This document shows, one piece after another, positions 8,102 to 16,927 of a stretch of 64,000 nucleotides of DNA. The first letter of the stretch is position 1, and every line of letters begins with the position of its first letter. The notes beneath the pieces were generated by a model. The model was not told the DNA's origin. It saw only the letters and a program-made list of their open reading frames with translations, and searched no databases. The stretch lies in contig JAEZED010000121.1 of NCBI GenBank assembly GCA_023417885.1, positions 1 through 64,000 on the forward strand, given 5' to 3'. The translations under genes and the position numbers were made by a program. Source of the DNA: Planctomycetota bacterium (lineage in GTDB: Bacteria > Planctomycetota > Phycisphaerae > Tepidisphaerales > Tepidisphaeraceae).

Positions 8102-8985
8102 TACGCCTCGATGCCGCGCTGGAGGTCGAAGCGCGGCTGATACCCCAGCACCTCGCGGCTGCGCGAGAGGTCGGTCTGCGTCCAGTCCTGCGTGAAGCTG
8201 TACGGGTTCGGGAAGTAGTCCGGCTCGAGGTTCGTGTCCAGGACGCCATTGAGCTCCGCCACGACCTCGTTGAAGGTCCAACTCGCCCCCGCGCCCGCGT
8301 TGAAGACGCCCGGCTCGCGAGCCTCCATCGCCCGCACGTTCAGCTCCACCACGTCGTCCACGTAGACGAAGTCGCGCTTCTGCTCCCCGTGCTCGAAGAT
8401 CCGTGGACGCCGGCCGGCGCGCATCTGGCTGGCGAGCTGGTGGATCATGCTGGCGAACTTGCCCTTGTGATCCTCGCCGGGGCCGTACACGTTGCTGTAT
8501 CGCAGGGCGACGATCGGCTTCGCAAGGCGCGGGGCATACCGCGCCGCCATCCGCTCCATGACGAGCTTGCTGAAGGCGTAGACATTCAGCGGGTCGGGCG
8601 CCTGGTCCTCCTTCATCGGAACCGGCCCCTGGCCGTAGATGCTGCAACTGCTCGCCCACACGACCCGCGCCTTGGTCTCGACAGCCATGTCGAGCAGGCG
8701 ACGGAACTGCTCGACGTTGCTCCGCAGCATCTCCTGCTGGTCGGAGACCGTCGTGTCCGTGATGCTCGCCTGGTGGAAGATGACGTCGTACGGCCCGAGC
8801 GCAGCCATGGCGGCGACGTCCAGCGGGTCCAACAGCGTCAGGACGTCGCCGGTAAAGCGGACGAGGTTCGTCCAATGAGCATGCCGGAAGGTATCGGCCG
8901 CGATGACGTCGTGGCCTTCCGCGGCGAGGCGGAGGGCAAGGTTCGAACCGATGAATCCGGCTCCGCCGGTGACCAGGACGCGCAC
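8065..8985 (-). CDS. hldD: HldD-like ADP-heptose (NAD-dependent) sugar epimerase
   Basis: This is a 306-residue extended short-chain dehydrogenase. It has the Rossmann motif GGAGFIG, an SSCSIYG strand, the catalytic Y-x3-K in YAFSK, and a stretch closely matching ADP-L-glycero-D-manno-heptose 6-epimerase (RYSNVYGPGEDHKGKFASM and KRDFVYVDDVVELN). HldD makes the heptose of the lipopolysaccharide inner core. A related nucleotide-sugar epimerase is possible. The start is GTG 8985, supported by AAGGAAGG upstream on the minus strand. It is divergent from the rhamnose genes, consistent with a surface-polysaccharide locus. Confidence 0.8.
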   Translation of the reverse strand: MRVLVTGGAGFIGSNLALRLAAEGHDVIAADTFRHAHWTNLVRFTGDVLTLLDPLDVAAMAALGPYDVIFHQASITDTTVSDQQEMLRSNVEQFRRLLDMAVETKARVVWASSCSIYGQGPVPMKEDQAPDPLNVYAFSKLVMERMAARYAPRLAKPIVALRYSNVYGPGEDHKGKFASMIHQLASQMRAGRRPRIFEHGEQKRDFVYVDDVVELNVRAMEAREPGVFNAGAGASWTFNEVVAELNGVLDTNLEPDYFPNPYSFTQDWTQTDLSRSREVLGYQPRFDLQRGIEAYHATGRLGVPVG

Positions 8986-9387
8986 GCCAGCCTTCCTTTC
9001 GAGTCAGTGAAGCGTTTTTCAGGTGGAAGAACCGAGGATAGGCCTTGGTGGTGGTGGACGGGCAGGCCACATCGCGGGCATGACATGTGGACAAAATGCC
9101 CAGACGCCGGCCGTTGTGTCAGATCGGGGATGGCCCATGCAACATGTATCGGAACTGGGCCGAAAAGCGGCGAGAGCCCTGCCGAAGACACCGAAATGCG
9201 TTCTTTTCCTTGAGTTTCTCTGAGTTTCGGCAGCACCCGGGCCGAGCGATGGGGCGCGGAGCCGGGGTATCTCGAAACTTCTGGCACATCGGTTGCTCTA
9301 ACTTCCCTGACACGCCGCAAGGTGTGCGCACGACCCCTACCTGGTGAGCGTCGCGTTCCCGCACCACTGACGCCGCTCACTTTCCCA

Positions 9388-9417
9388 GCCGCCCATGCCC
9401 GGGGCGGCTTTTCTTTT
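9388..9417 (+). terminator. Rho-independent terminator upstream of rmlC
   Basis: A perfect 7-bp stem (GCCGCCC 9388-9394, GGGCGGC 9402-9408) with a 7-base loop is followed by TTTTCTTTT (9409-9417). It lies 143 bases before the rmlC start and has no coding gene to terminate on this strand. Confidence 0.8.
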
Positions 9418-9546
9418 GGCCTCCTGCCGGCAACCAGCCGGAGCCTCCCTCGCGCGAAGTCCACGCGGCGGGTGCTCCGCACCGGAAGCCCGGCAGCCCG
9501 CAAATTATCGGCGGACACCCCCGCCGCGTCTCCCGTCCGGGTGTCG

Positions 9547-9552
9547 TAGGCT
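9547..9552 (+). promoter_or_regulatory. Candidate -10 element (TAGGCT) of the rml cluster
   Basis: TAGGCT is followed by 8 bases and the rmlC ATG. No Shine-Dalgarno site is evident. Confidence 0.4.
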
Positions 9553-9560
9553 AGGGACTC

Positions 9561-10127
9561 ATGGAAGTGATCCGTACGGAAATTCCAGAGGTTCTCGTCC
9601 TCCAGCCCGCCCGCCACGGCGATCATCGCGGGTTCTTCTCCGAGACCTACAACCGCCAGCTCTTCCGGGAGCACGGGATCGATTGTGAGTTCGTCCAGGA
9701 CAACCATTCCCACTCCGGCAAGGTGGGCGTCGTGCGGGCGCTCCACTTCCAGATCCCGCCCCGGGCCCAGGACAAGCTCGTCCGGTGCGTCCGCGGGACG
9801 ATCCTGGATGTCGCCGTGGATATCAGGCACGGCTCGCCGACGTTCGGCCGATGGGTCGCCGCCGAGCTCTCTGCGACGAACTGGCGGCAGATGCTCGTTC
9901 CCAAGGGCTTCGCCCATGGGTTCGTCACGCTCGAGCCGGACTCGGAGGTCTGCTACAAGGTCAGCGACTACTACAGCCCGGAGCACGAGCGCGGCCTGCG
10001 CTTCGACGACCCCGGGCTGACCATCGATTGGCGGATCGGGCCGGCCGAGGCCACACTCGCCGAACGGGACCGCCGGCACCCGACTTTGGCCGATTCGCCG
10101 GTCTATTTTCGATATGGAGAGGTCTGA
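9561..10127 (+). CDS. rmlC: dTDP-4-dehydrorhamnose 3,5-epimerase
   Basis: The 188-residue cupin converts dTDP-4-keto-6-deoxyglucose to dTDP-4-keto-rhamnose, the third step of dTDP-L-rhamnose synthesis. Characteristic pieces are the N-terminal DHRGFFSETYN, the substrate-binding QDNHSHSGKVGVVRALHFQ with the catalytic histidine, the VRCVRGTILDVAVDIRHGSPTFG strand pair and the VPKGFAHGF motif. Length is normal for RmlC. It opens the cluster rmlC-A-B-D, each gene on the same strand with gaps of about 60-220 bases. Confidence 0.95.
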   Translation: MEVIRTEIPEVLVLQPARHGDHRGFFSETYNRQLFREHGIDCEFVQDNHSHSGKVGVVRALHFQIPPRAQDKLVRCVRGTILDVAVDIRHGSPTFGRWVAAELSATNWRQMLVPKGFAHGFVTLEPDSEVCYKVSDYYSPEHERGLRFDDPGLTIDWRIGPAEATLAERDRRHPTLADSPVYFRYGEV

Positions 10128-10190
10128 CACCCGCCGTCGAGCGGGCGTCGGTGTCGAGCAAGCAATCCCCTGACACGGAAGAGTGAAGCG

Positions 10191-10940
10191 ATGAAAGGTG
10201 TGATCCTCGCGGGCGGCACGGGCAGCCGCCTGTTCCCGGTGACGAAGGTGACCAACAAGCACCTCCTGCCGGTTTACGACAAGCCGATGATCTACTACCC
10301 CCTCGAGTGCATGGCCAGGGCCGGCATCGAGGAGGTGATGCTCGTCACGGGCGGGAACAACGCCGGCGACTTCATCCGGCTGCTCGGCAACGGCCACGAG
10401 TTCGGGCTCAAGCACCTGACCTACACCTACCAGGACGGCGCCGGCGGGATCGCCCAAGCGCTGGGGCTCTGCGAGCACTTCGTGGACGGCGAGCCGATCA
10501 TGCTCATCCTGGGAGACAACATCCTGGAGCGAAGCATCGAGCGGCCGGCGCAGAACTTCCGCAAGCAGCTCAAGGCCACCGGCGGGCGCGGCGCCAAGAT
10601 CCTCCTCGCCGAGGTGGAGAACCCCCGCGCTTACGGCGTGGCGGAACTGGACGGGAGCGGCCGGGTGATCGGCATCGAGGAGAAGCCGCAGAACCCCAAG
10701 AGCAACAAGGCGGTGATCGGCGTCTACTTCTACGACGGTCACGTGTTCGAAATCGTCAAGACGCTCAAGCCCAGCGCGCGCGGGGAACTGGAGATCACCG
10801 ACGTGAACAATGCCTACATCCGCGAGGGGCTGATGACGGCGGACGAGGTGGAGGGCTGGTGGGCCGATGCGGGTGAGAACCTCGACTTCTACCTGAAGGC
10901 GTGCAACGTCGTCGCCCAGAGCGGTGCGAACAAGCCTTGA
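10191..10940 (+). CDS. rmlA: Glucose-1-phosphate thymidylyltransferase (short RmlA type)
   Basis: This nucleotidyltransferase makes dTDP-glucose from glucose-1-phosphate and dTTP. It begins MKGVILAGGTGSRLFPVTK, the nucleotide-binding signature, followed by NKHLLPVYDKPMIYYPLE, and has LILGDNI for metal binding and a typical EEKPQNPKSN segment. At 249 residues it is shorter than the roughly 290-residue enteric enzymes and lacks their C-terminal helical region involved in allosteric control. The context with rmlB, C and D supports the thymidylyltransferase role. Confidence 0.9.
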   Translation: MKGVILAGGTGSRLFPVTKVTNKHLLPVYDKPMIYYPLECMARAGIEEVMLVTGGNNAGDFIRLLGNGHEFGLKHLTYTYQDGAGGIAQALGLCEHFVDGEPIMLILGDNILERSIERPAQNFRKQLKATGGRGAKILLAEVENPRAYGVAELDGSGRVIGIEEKPQNPKSNKAVIGVYFYDGHVFEIVKTLKPSARGELEITDVNNAYIREGLMTADEVEGWWADAGENLDFYLKACNVVAQSGANKP

Positions 10941-11159
10941 CAGGCCAGACGCACTGCTCAACGCAAGGCCGGCATCCCCCGGGTTGAGCGGGTCGATCCG
11001 GGGCCGATTGCGGAGACGGCCGCGCACGCGGAAGGTGCATATGTCGCCTGCGTCCGGCTCTCCCTTCCGAAGCGCCTGCCGGTGCGGCGCGGCTTCACCC
11101 CGGACAAGCGTCCCGCCATCGCCGGCTTCATGATCACACCCGCAAGCTGACCAACGACC

Positions 11160-12191
11160 ATGCCTACCTACCTCGTCACCGGCGCCGCCGGATTCATCGG
11201 GAGCAACTTCGTCCGCATGCTCGTCGCGCGCGATCACCCGGCGCGCGTGGTGGCGCTCGACAAGCTCACCTACGCCGGCAACATCGCCAACATCGGTGAC
11301 CTGCTCGAGGCCCACCCCGACCGGCTCGTCTTCGAGAAGGCCGACATCTGCGACACGGAACGCATGTCCGCCGTCTTCGACGAGCACAAGGTCTCCCACG
11401 TCATCAACTTCGCCGCCGAGAGCCATGTCGACCGCTCCATCCTCGGCAGCGGGCCCTTCGTGACCACCAACGTCGTCGGCACGCAGGTGCTGCTGGACCT
11501 GGCAAAGGCGGCCGGCGTCGAGCGGTTCCTCCAGGTCAGCACCGACGAGGTCTACGGCACCCTGCCGGAGAACGAGCCGGATGTGAAGTTCACCGAGGAA
11601 ACGCCCCTGGCGCCCAACAGCCCCTACTCCGCGAGCAAGGCGGCCGCCGACTGTCTCGTGCGGAGCTACTTCGAGACCTTCGGCATGCCCGTGCTGACGA
11701 CGCGGTGCAGCAACAACTACGGGCCGTACCAGTTTCCCGAGAAACTCATCCCCCTCTTCGTGACCAACCTCATGGAGGGCAAGCAGGTGCCCCTCTACGG
11801 CGACGGGATGAACGTGCGCGACTGGCTCCACGTCTCCGATCACTGCGAAGCCATCCTCGCCGTGCTGGAGAAGGCGCAGCCCGGCAGCGTCTACAACATC
11901 GGCGGGAACAACGAGCAGACCAACCGCGCGATCACCGAGAAGCTGATCTCGCTCATGGGGCGAAGCTGGGACGAGGCGGTGAAGTACGTGAAGGATCGTC
12001 CCGGCCACGATCGGCGATACGCGATCGACGCCTCCAAGATCAAGCGCGACCTCGGCTGGGAGCCCCGCCGCCGCTGGGACGAAGCGATCGCCGAAACGGT
12101 CGAGTGGTTCAAGAGCAACCAGAGCTGGTGGCGCTCCATCAAGAGCGGCGAGTATCTGAAGTACTATGAGCTTCAGTACGCGGGGCGATGA
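11160..12191 (+). CDS. rmlB: dTDP-glucose 4,6-dehydratase
   Basis: This is a 343-residue extended short-chain dehydrogenase. It has the NAD motif TGAAGFIGSNF, the family segment DKLTYAGN, NFAAESHVDRSI, the catalytic STDEVYG (Thr-Asp-Glu), the Y-x3-K of YSASKAAAD, and SNNYGPYQFPEKLIPL. These are diagnostic for RmlB, which forms dTDP-4-keto-6-deoxyglucose. A 219-base gap separates it from rmlA, and rmlD follows 82 bases later. Confidence 0.96.
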   Translation: MPTYLVTGAAGFIGSNFVRMLVARDHPARVVALDKLTYAGNIANIGDLLEAHPDRLVFEKADICDTERMSAVFDEHKVSHVINFAAESHVDRSILGSGPFVTTNVVGTQVLLDLAKAAGVERFLQVSTDEVYGTLPENEPDVKFTEETPLAPNSPYSASKAAADCLVRSYFETFGMPVLTTRCSNNYGPYQFPEKLIPLFVTNLMEGKQVPLYGDGMNVRDWLHVSDHCEAILAVLEKAQPGSVYNIGGNNEQTNRAITEKLISLMGRSWDEAVKYVKDRPGHDRRYAIDASKIKRDLGWEPRRRWDEAIAETVEWFKSNQSWWRSIKSGEYLKYYELQYAGR

Positions 12192-12273
12192 CCCCGTCGC
12201 GAAGGCTCCCGGCCGCGCCCGTGCCCGGCGTGCCGGGTATCGGAGATAAGCGCGAGCAGAGGTTGAACCGGCC

Positions 12274-13161
12274 ATGTTCGATCGAGTGCTTCTCATAGGC
12301 TCCCGCGGCATGCTCGCCCACGCTATCGGGCGCTCGCTGGCGCGTCGGGGGCTGGTGTTCACCGGCGTCGATCGCGACGAGTGCGACATCACCGATCCGG
12401 CTCCGGTCCGTGCCGCCTTCGAGCGTCACCGCCCCACGCTCGTCGTCAACTGCGCCGCCTATACCGCCGTCGACAAGGCCGAGCAGGAGGAGGAACTCGC
12501 CACGCGCATCAACGGCGAAGGCCCCGGCAATCTTGCAAACGCCTGCCGCGAGCATGGGGCAATGCTCGTTCACTACAGCACCGACTTCGTCTTCGACGGC
12601 CGGGGCGAGCGGCCATACCGCGTGGACGACAAGCCGGATCCCGTCAGCGCCTACGGCCGTAGCAAGCTGGCGGGCGAGGTCGCCATCGAGCAGAGCGGCC
12701 ACGCCGACTGGCTCACGCTGCGCACCGCCTGGCTCTACGGCCCGGTCGGCGAAGGGGGCGGGCGTCCCTTCCCGAAGGTGATGCTCGACGTCGCCCGCGC
12801 TGGCAAGCCGCTGAAGGTGGTCTCCGATCAGCGCGGCAGCCCGACCTTCACGTTCGACCTCGCCGAGGCGACGCTCGACCTGCTCGATGCGGGCGCCCGC
12901 GGCCTGTTCCACGCCACCAACGCCGGCGAGACGACCTGGTTCGGCTTCGCCAAAGCGACGCTCGACTGCTTTCACGTCACGCCAACGGAACTCGCGCCGA
13001 CGACCGCCGCCGAGTGGGCGAAGATGAAGCCGGATTCGGCGCACCGCCCAGCGTACAGCGTGCTGGACCTGTCACGTCTCGAACAGGCGATCGGCCGTCC
13101 CATGCGTCCCTGGGACACCGCCTTGCGCGACTACTGCGCCCTGACCGCCGGCGAGCCGTGA
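12274..13161 (+). CDS. rmlD: dTDP-4-dehydrorhamnose reductase
   Basis: The 295-residue reductase carries out the last step to dTDP-L-rhamnose using NAD(P)H. It shows GSRGMLAHAIG at the N-terminus, VNCAAYTAVDKAEQE, YSTDFVFDG and the Y-x3-K of YGRSK, plus the LRTAWLYG segment. These fit the RmlD substrate-binding family. It completes the four-gene rhamnose pathway, in the order C-A-B-D. Confidence 0.95.
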   Translation: MFDRVLLIGSRGMLAHAIGRSLARRGLVFTGVDRDECDITDPAPVRAAFERHRPTLVVNCAAYTAVDKAEQEEELATRINGEGPGNLANACREHGAMLVHYSTDFVFDGRGERPYRVDDKPDPVSAYGRSKLAGEVAIEQSGHADWLTLRTAWLYGPVGEGGGRPFPKVMLDVARAGKPLKVVSDQRGSPTFTFDLAEATLDLLDAGARGLFHATNAGETTWFGFAKATLDCFHVTPTELAPTTAAEWAKMKPDSAHRPAYSVLDLSRLEQAIGRPMRPWDTALRDYCALTAGEP

Positions 13162-13274
13162 AGCCGCTCATCTCGTGCTTCAGGGGCCAGAAACCCTCGA
13201 ACGCTTCGCTGGCTCTCCGCACTTCAGCGTCGCCAGAAGCAAGCGCCGAGCGCCGGCCGGGCCGTGGCTGAGGA

Positions 13275-13907
13275 TCACGATTCCTTGCCAAGTGGATCGA
13301 GGGTCGGCCCGGGGCCGCGCTCGATCCGCTCCGCCTCGTCGCTCGACTCCACCTTCACGCGGCTCGGGTGCCGCCGCAGGTACCTTTCCCCGGCCAGCCA
13401 CGTCAGCAGCACAAGGGTCGAGAAGAGCACCATCCAGAGCCACGGCAGGGGTGGCCACTCGATCCGGCTGCGCACGTGCCGGTGCAGGAAGCCGATGAGG
13501 AAAGCCCCCCACCAGGCCACCTGCGAAATCATCAGCGACAGGCCCAGCCGGAACATCACCGCCGTCGGCACCGCGTCCGAATCCTCGTGGCGCTTCACCG
13601 ACTTGAGGATGCGATGCAGCACGTAGCCGTTCACGCCGGCCAGCGCCACGCAGTAGATCTTGATCCAGGTGAGGTTGTCGATGAACCCCTTGAGGGTCAG
13701 CAGCCCGATCCCCGCCACAACCAGTCCGCCCCACCCGATCCAGATCAGCCGCTGGGTCGTCCCCGCCGACTTCACCAGCCGCTCGAAAGGGACCTTGTCC
13801 CGCATCCAGGCCAGCCCGAAGTGGTCCGTGACCATGACGGCCCCGAAGGCCAGAATCAGGCTCGTGAGGTGGACGAAGAGCAGGATGTAAAACAGCGGGG
13901 TATCCAT
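13275..13907 (-). CDS. Integral membrane protein, unknown function
   Basis: The product has about five hydrophobic segments, for example PLFYILLFVHLTSLILAFGAV, LIWIGWGGLVVAGIGLLTL and LPWLWMVLFSTLVLLTWLAG, and a charged C-terminal tail. I take ATG 13907; an in-frame GTG at 13916 would add three residues. Conserved-looking histidines (FVHLT, DHFG, GFLHRH) lie in or near helices, which could suggest haem or metal binding, but no family was recognised. It is convergent with rmlD and stands alone. Confidence 0.65.
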   Translation of the reverse strand: MDTPLFYILLFVHLTSLILAFGAVMVTDHFGLAWMRDKVPFERLVKSAGTTQRLIWIGWGGLVVAGIGLLTLKGFIDNLTWIKIYCVALAGVNGYVLHRILKSVKRHEDSDAVPTAVMFRLGLSLMISQVAWWGAFLIGFLHRHVRSRIEWPPLPWLWMVLFSTLVLLTWLAGERYLRRHPSRVKVESSDEAERIERGPGPTLDPLGKES

Positions 13908-13916
13908 AGGGGTCAC

Positions 13917-14451
13917 GTTGCCGTCCGCGCAGGCAAGCTACCCGCAATCGCCGTTCTAGCCCCCGGTCAAAACCGGGCATCCGCGCCGCCCTCACCACCG
14001 GCGAGCCCTCAAATGACCCCAGTTTCGCGCCTGATGCACGTTCCAGGACGGGCACAGCAACGTCAGGCCACGACAGGCAACGACAAGGCACGACACACCG
14101 ACGACAGGCAACGACCAACCGCGGTCAAATCACGACGCACCACGTCGCTAAAGCCGCCCCCTCCGGGCTCGTCGAGGCCCTGGAGGGCCGCAAACGCCCG
14201 CCACTTCATCCAACGCCCGGCCCTGCGTGCCCGCGTACCACTCCGCAGCCGCCAGCACGCCTCTGAGAACTGCGCATCCACTCCTTGGGAACGCCCCGGT
14301 GCGCCCGCGGATGCACGAGCGCGCACCAGCCCCTCCCGAAACCCGCGCCACGAGTCCGGGAAAGCCCTGAGCATCCGACGTGACCAAAATTAGTTGGTGC
14401 GCACCGGCCTTGTGCGCGCCTGGTGATCGCGTTGAGCGCGTCCGATCCGCT
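13917..14451. other. Gene-free region with short direct repeats
   Basis: No supportable gene lies in these 535 bases. A stretch at about 14051-14115 is made of imperfect ACGACAGGCA-like units. The 15-mer ACGACAGGCAACGAC occurs exactly at 14070-14084 and 14101-14115, a 31-base period. The copies are too few and irregular for a CRISPR array. Confidence 0.5.
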
Positions 14452-15390
14452 TCAGTTCACCACCGACAAGCGGCGCACACTCCTGGGCAGAGCGAACTGC
14501 ACACCCTCCTCCGCAAGCGACCGCTCCTCCAGCTTCGCGCCATGCTCGCGCTTCAGGCGATCCACCACGCCCGTGACATACGTCTCCGGAGCGCTGGCCC
14601 CGGCCGTCACCAGCACCGTCGAGGCCCCCTCGAGCCACGCCGGGTCGATCTCGCTGGCCTCGTCGATCAGGTACGCAGCAATGCCCGCCTCCCGCGCGCG
14701 GTCCACCAGCCGGTTCGAGTTGCTCGAGTTGCGGCTCCCCACGACCAGCACCACGTCCGCCTCCGGCGCCCAGGCGCTGACGGCGTCCTGCCGGTTTGTC
14801 GTCGCGTAGCAGATGTCCTCCTTCGCCGGCTCGCGGATCTCCGGGAACTTCTGCCGCAGCGCCTCGATCACCCGCTGCGCGTCGGTCACGCTGAGCGTCG
14901 TCTGCGTGGCATAGACCAGTTTCGTGCCCGGCGGAAAGGATAGCTGCTCCACCTCCTCCGGCTCCTCGACGATGGTGATCCGGTCGGGCGCCTCGCCGCT
15001 CGTGCCGATCGCCTCCTGGTGGTTGCGGTGCCCGATGAAGATGATCTGGTACCCCTCCTTCGCGTACCGGATCACCTCGTTGTGCACCTTCGTCACCAGC
15101 GGGCAGGTCGCATCGTGGATCGTCAGGTTCCTCGCGCGCGCCCGCTCCCGCACCGCCGGCGGGATCCCGTGGGCGCTGAAGATCACCGTGCTCCCCTGGG
15201 GCACGTCGTCCACGTCCTCGACGAACCGCACGCCCCGGTCGCGGAAGTCGTCCACCACGTGCCGGTTGTGGACGATCTCGTGGTAGACGTAGACGGGTGG
15301 GCCCTGCGCCCGCAGCACCTGGTCCACCACGTCGATCGCCATGCGGACGCCGGCGCAGAACCCACGCGGATTGGCGAGTATCAACTTCAT
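14452..15390 (-). CDS. ispH: 4-hydroxy-3-methylbut-2-enyl diphosphate reductase
   Basis: IspH (LytB) carries out the last step of the MEP isoprenoid pathway, giving IPP and DMAPP with a [4Fe-4S] cluster. The three cluster cysteines are in PRGFCAGVRMAI, HDATCPLVTKVHNE and EDICYATTNRQ. HEIVHNRHVV and the SSNSNRL substrate site are also present. Length (about 312 residues) is normal. I choose ATG 15390, with TAAGAT 10 bases upstream; an in-frame GTG at 15399 would add three residues. Confidence 0.96.
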   Translation of the reverse strand: MKLILANPRGFCAGVRMAIDVVDQVLRAQGPPVYVYHEIVHNRHVVDDFRDRGVRFVEDVDDVPQGSTVIFSAHGIPPAVRERARARNLTIHDATCPLVTKVHNEVIRYAKEGYQIIFIGHRNHQEAIGTSGEAPDRITIVEEPEEVEQLSFPPGTKLVYATQTTLSVTDAQRVIEALRQKFPEIREPAKEDICYATTNRQDAVSAWAPEADVVLVVGSRNSSNSNRLVDRAREAGIAAYLIDEASEIDPAWLEGASTVLVTAGASAPETYVTGVVDRLKREHGAKLEERSLAEEGVQFALPRSVRRLSVVN

Positions 15391-15400
15391 CGGCTCCACG

Positions 15401-15406
15401 ATCTTA
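15401..15406 (-). promoter_or_regulatory. Candidate -10 element (TAAGAT) of ispH
   Basis: On the minus strand TAAGAT lies 10 bases before ATG 15390. This predicts a leader of only a few bases. Confidence 0.4.
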
Positions 15407-15458
15407 CGCCTCCCCGCCCGCTTCCCAACTGCCGGACCGACTCATCCCCTCCGCCCCC

Positions 15459-15464
15459 TATCAT
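15459..15464 (+). promoter_or_regulatory. Candidate -10 element (TATCAT) of the first M16 gene
   Basis: TATCAT lies 10 bases before ATG 15475. No clear Shine-Dalgarno site is present. Confidence 0.4.
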
Positions 15465-15474
15465 CGGCGGATCG

Positions 15475-16710
15475 ATGACCGACCGCTTCTTCTCCCACAC
15501 GTACGCCAACGGCCTGACGCTGCTCGCCGAGCGAATGCCGGGGGTGAAATCCGCCGCGATGAACCTCCTGCTCCCCGCGGGCGGCGTCTCCGACCCCGTC
15601 GGCCGGCTCGGCAGCGCCACCGTGCTCGTGGAGATGGCCATGCGCGGCGCGGGCGATCGCGACGCCCGGGCGCTCACCGAGCACCTCGACGACCTGGGAC
15701 TGGCACGCTCCAGCGGGGCCAGCCTCAACCACACCCGCTTCACCGCCGCCTCCCTCGCCGCAAATGTCCTGCGCGGGCTGGAGGTGTATGCCGACGTCGT
15801 GCTCCGTCCCCACCTGCGCGATGATGCGTTCGGCCCCTCTCGCGAGCTGGCGCTCAACGCCCTGGCCGGGCTCCAGGACAGCCCACAGTCGCTCTCCATG
15901 ATCCGCCTGCGCGAGATCGCCTGGCCCGCGCCGTACGGCCGCAACCCGATGGGCGACGAGGCGGACCTGGAGAAGCTGACCAGCGCCGACGTGCGGGAGG
16001 ATCACGCCCGCCGCTACGTGCCGCTCGGCTCGATCCTGGCGGTGGCGGGCGACGTGGACTTCGACCAGTGGCGCGACGAGGTTGCCCGCTGCTTCGACGG
16101 CTGGCGATCGCGGGAGCCCGGCGCGTTGGAGCTTTCCCCCGCGGCGGAGCGGTTCCGGTTCATCGAGCAGGACTCGCAGCAGACGCACATCGCCCTGGCC
16201 TGCCCGACAGCGGCGGAGCCGGACGACGACTACTACCTGGCGCGGCTGGCGATCGAGGTGCTCAGCGGCGGGATGAGCGGCCGGCTGTTCAGCGAGATCC
16301 GGGAGAAGCGCGGCCTGTGCTACAGCGTCAGCGCCAGCTACGCCAGCGCCCCCGGCATCGGCAGCGTGTTCTGCTACGCCGGCACGAGCAACGAGCGTGC
16401 CCAGGAGACGCTGGACGCGCTCGTCCACGAGCTGCGGCGGCTCGCACGGGGCGCGACGCCCGACGAGCTGGAGCGCGCCAGGATCGGCCTCAAGACCGGC
16501 ACCGTCATGAGCGGCGAAAGCTCCTCCGCCCGTGCCTCCATGATCGCCCGCGACTGGTTCCTGCGCGGCCGCATCCGCACGCTCGACGAAGTTCTCTCCG
16601 CGATCGACTCGGTGACGGTGGATCAGCTCAACGCCTACCTCGCGTCGAAGCCGATGTCGGAGATGACGACCGTTCTGATCGGGCCGAGGAAGCTGGAGAT
16701 GATCCATTGA
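15475..16710 (+). CDS. M16 peptidase family protein, probably non-catalytic subunit
   Basis: The 411-residue protein has the two-half M16 (pitrilysin/processing peptidase) fold, including a C-terminal half with SGRLFSEIREKRGLCYSVSASY, a family hallmark. The zinc motif H-x-x-E-H expected near residues 45-60 is absent: that place reads ATVLVEMAMRG. It is therefore likely the inactive partner of the next gene, as in two-subunit M16 enzymes. The upstream open frame extends far to the left, but ATG 15475 starts exactly at the family N-terminus. Confidence 0.85.
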   Translation: MTDRFFSHTYANGLTLLAERMPGVKSAAMNLLLPAGGVSDPVGRLGSATVLVEMAMRGAGDRDARALTEHLDDLGLARSSGASLNHTRFTAASLAANVLRGLEVYADVVLRPHLRDDAFGPSRELALNALAGLQDSPQSLSMIRLREIAWPAPYGRNPMGDEADLEKLTSADVREDHARRYVPLGSILAVAGDVDFDQWRDEVARCFDGWRSREPGALELSPAAERFRFIEQDSQQTHIALACPTAAEPDDDYYLARLAIEVLSGGMSGRLFSEIREKRGLCYSVSASYASAPGIGSVFCYAGTSNERAQETLDALVHELRRLARGATPDELERARIGLKTGTVMSGESSSARASMIARDWFLRGRIRTLDEVLSAIDSVTVDQLNAYLASKPMSEMTTVLIGPRKLEMIH

Positions 16711-16738
16711 ACGTCCAACGTCCAACGTCGAACGTCCA
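16711..16738 (+). repeat. Tandem heptamer array (ACGTCCA type), 4 units
   Basis: Four consecutive 7-base units ACGTCCA, ACGTCCA, ACGTCGA and ACGTCCA follow directly after the stop codon of the first M16 gene. A matching array in opposite orientation lies at 16889-16916. Confidence 0.85.
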
Positions 16739-16888
16739 AGTCGGACTGCGTCCGATCCGCAGGTTGGCGCGGATTATGATCTGGAGGAGCGGTTGCTCGA
16801 GTACGGAGCCCGCGTCGTTCGGCTCGTCGAAGCTCCCGCAGACTCGTGCGGGGCGGCGCCCGCAACCGTCCCGATGACCTCCGCAACT

Positions 16889-16916
16889 TCGACGCTCGAC
16901 GTTGAACGTTCGACGT
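16889..16916 (-). repeat. Tandem heptamer array in inverted orientation, 4 units
   Basis: On the plus strand the units read TCGACGC, TCGACGT, TGAACGT and TCGACGT, the reverse complements of ACGTCSA-type heptamers. The array ends 11 bases before the second M16 start. Together with 16711-16738 it forms an inverted pair around about 150 non-coding bases. Confidence 0.85.
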
Positions 16917-16927
16917 TCGAAAAAGCC

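Larger units (their letters stand above)
8986..9560. other. Long gene-free divergent region with hairpins and a terminator
   Basis: These 575 bases separate the hldD-like gene from rmlC. Small open frames exist near 9023-9223 but show no family features. From about 9310 the plus strand has a chain of potential stems: a 7-bp pair (GTGAGCG 9344-9350 with CGCTCAC 9374-9380), then a textbook terminator at 9388-9417. No plus-strand gene precedes that terminator, so the region may encode a small RNA or an rml leader with an attenuator whose promoter lies further upstream. Confidence 0.55.

Noticed and set aside
9023..9223. Small plus-strand open frame in the hldD-rmlC gap
   Set aside because: No start-site support and no family features. 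The region is better explained as non-coding.
8838..12392. A 1184-codon minus-strand open frame across rmlC, rmlA and rmlB
   Set aside because: It lies antisense to three clear pathway genes and shows no motifs, so it is treated as a composition artefact.
14051..14115. Short direct repeats as a possible CRISPR array
   Set aside because: Only two exact 15-base copies, irregular spacing, no spacers of even length and no cas genes nearby.
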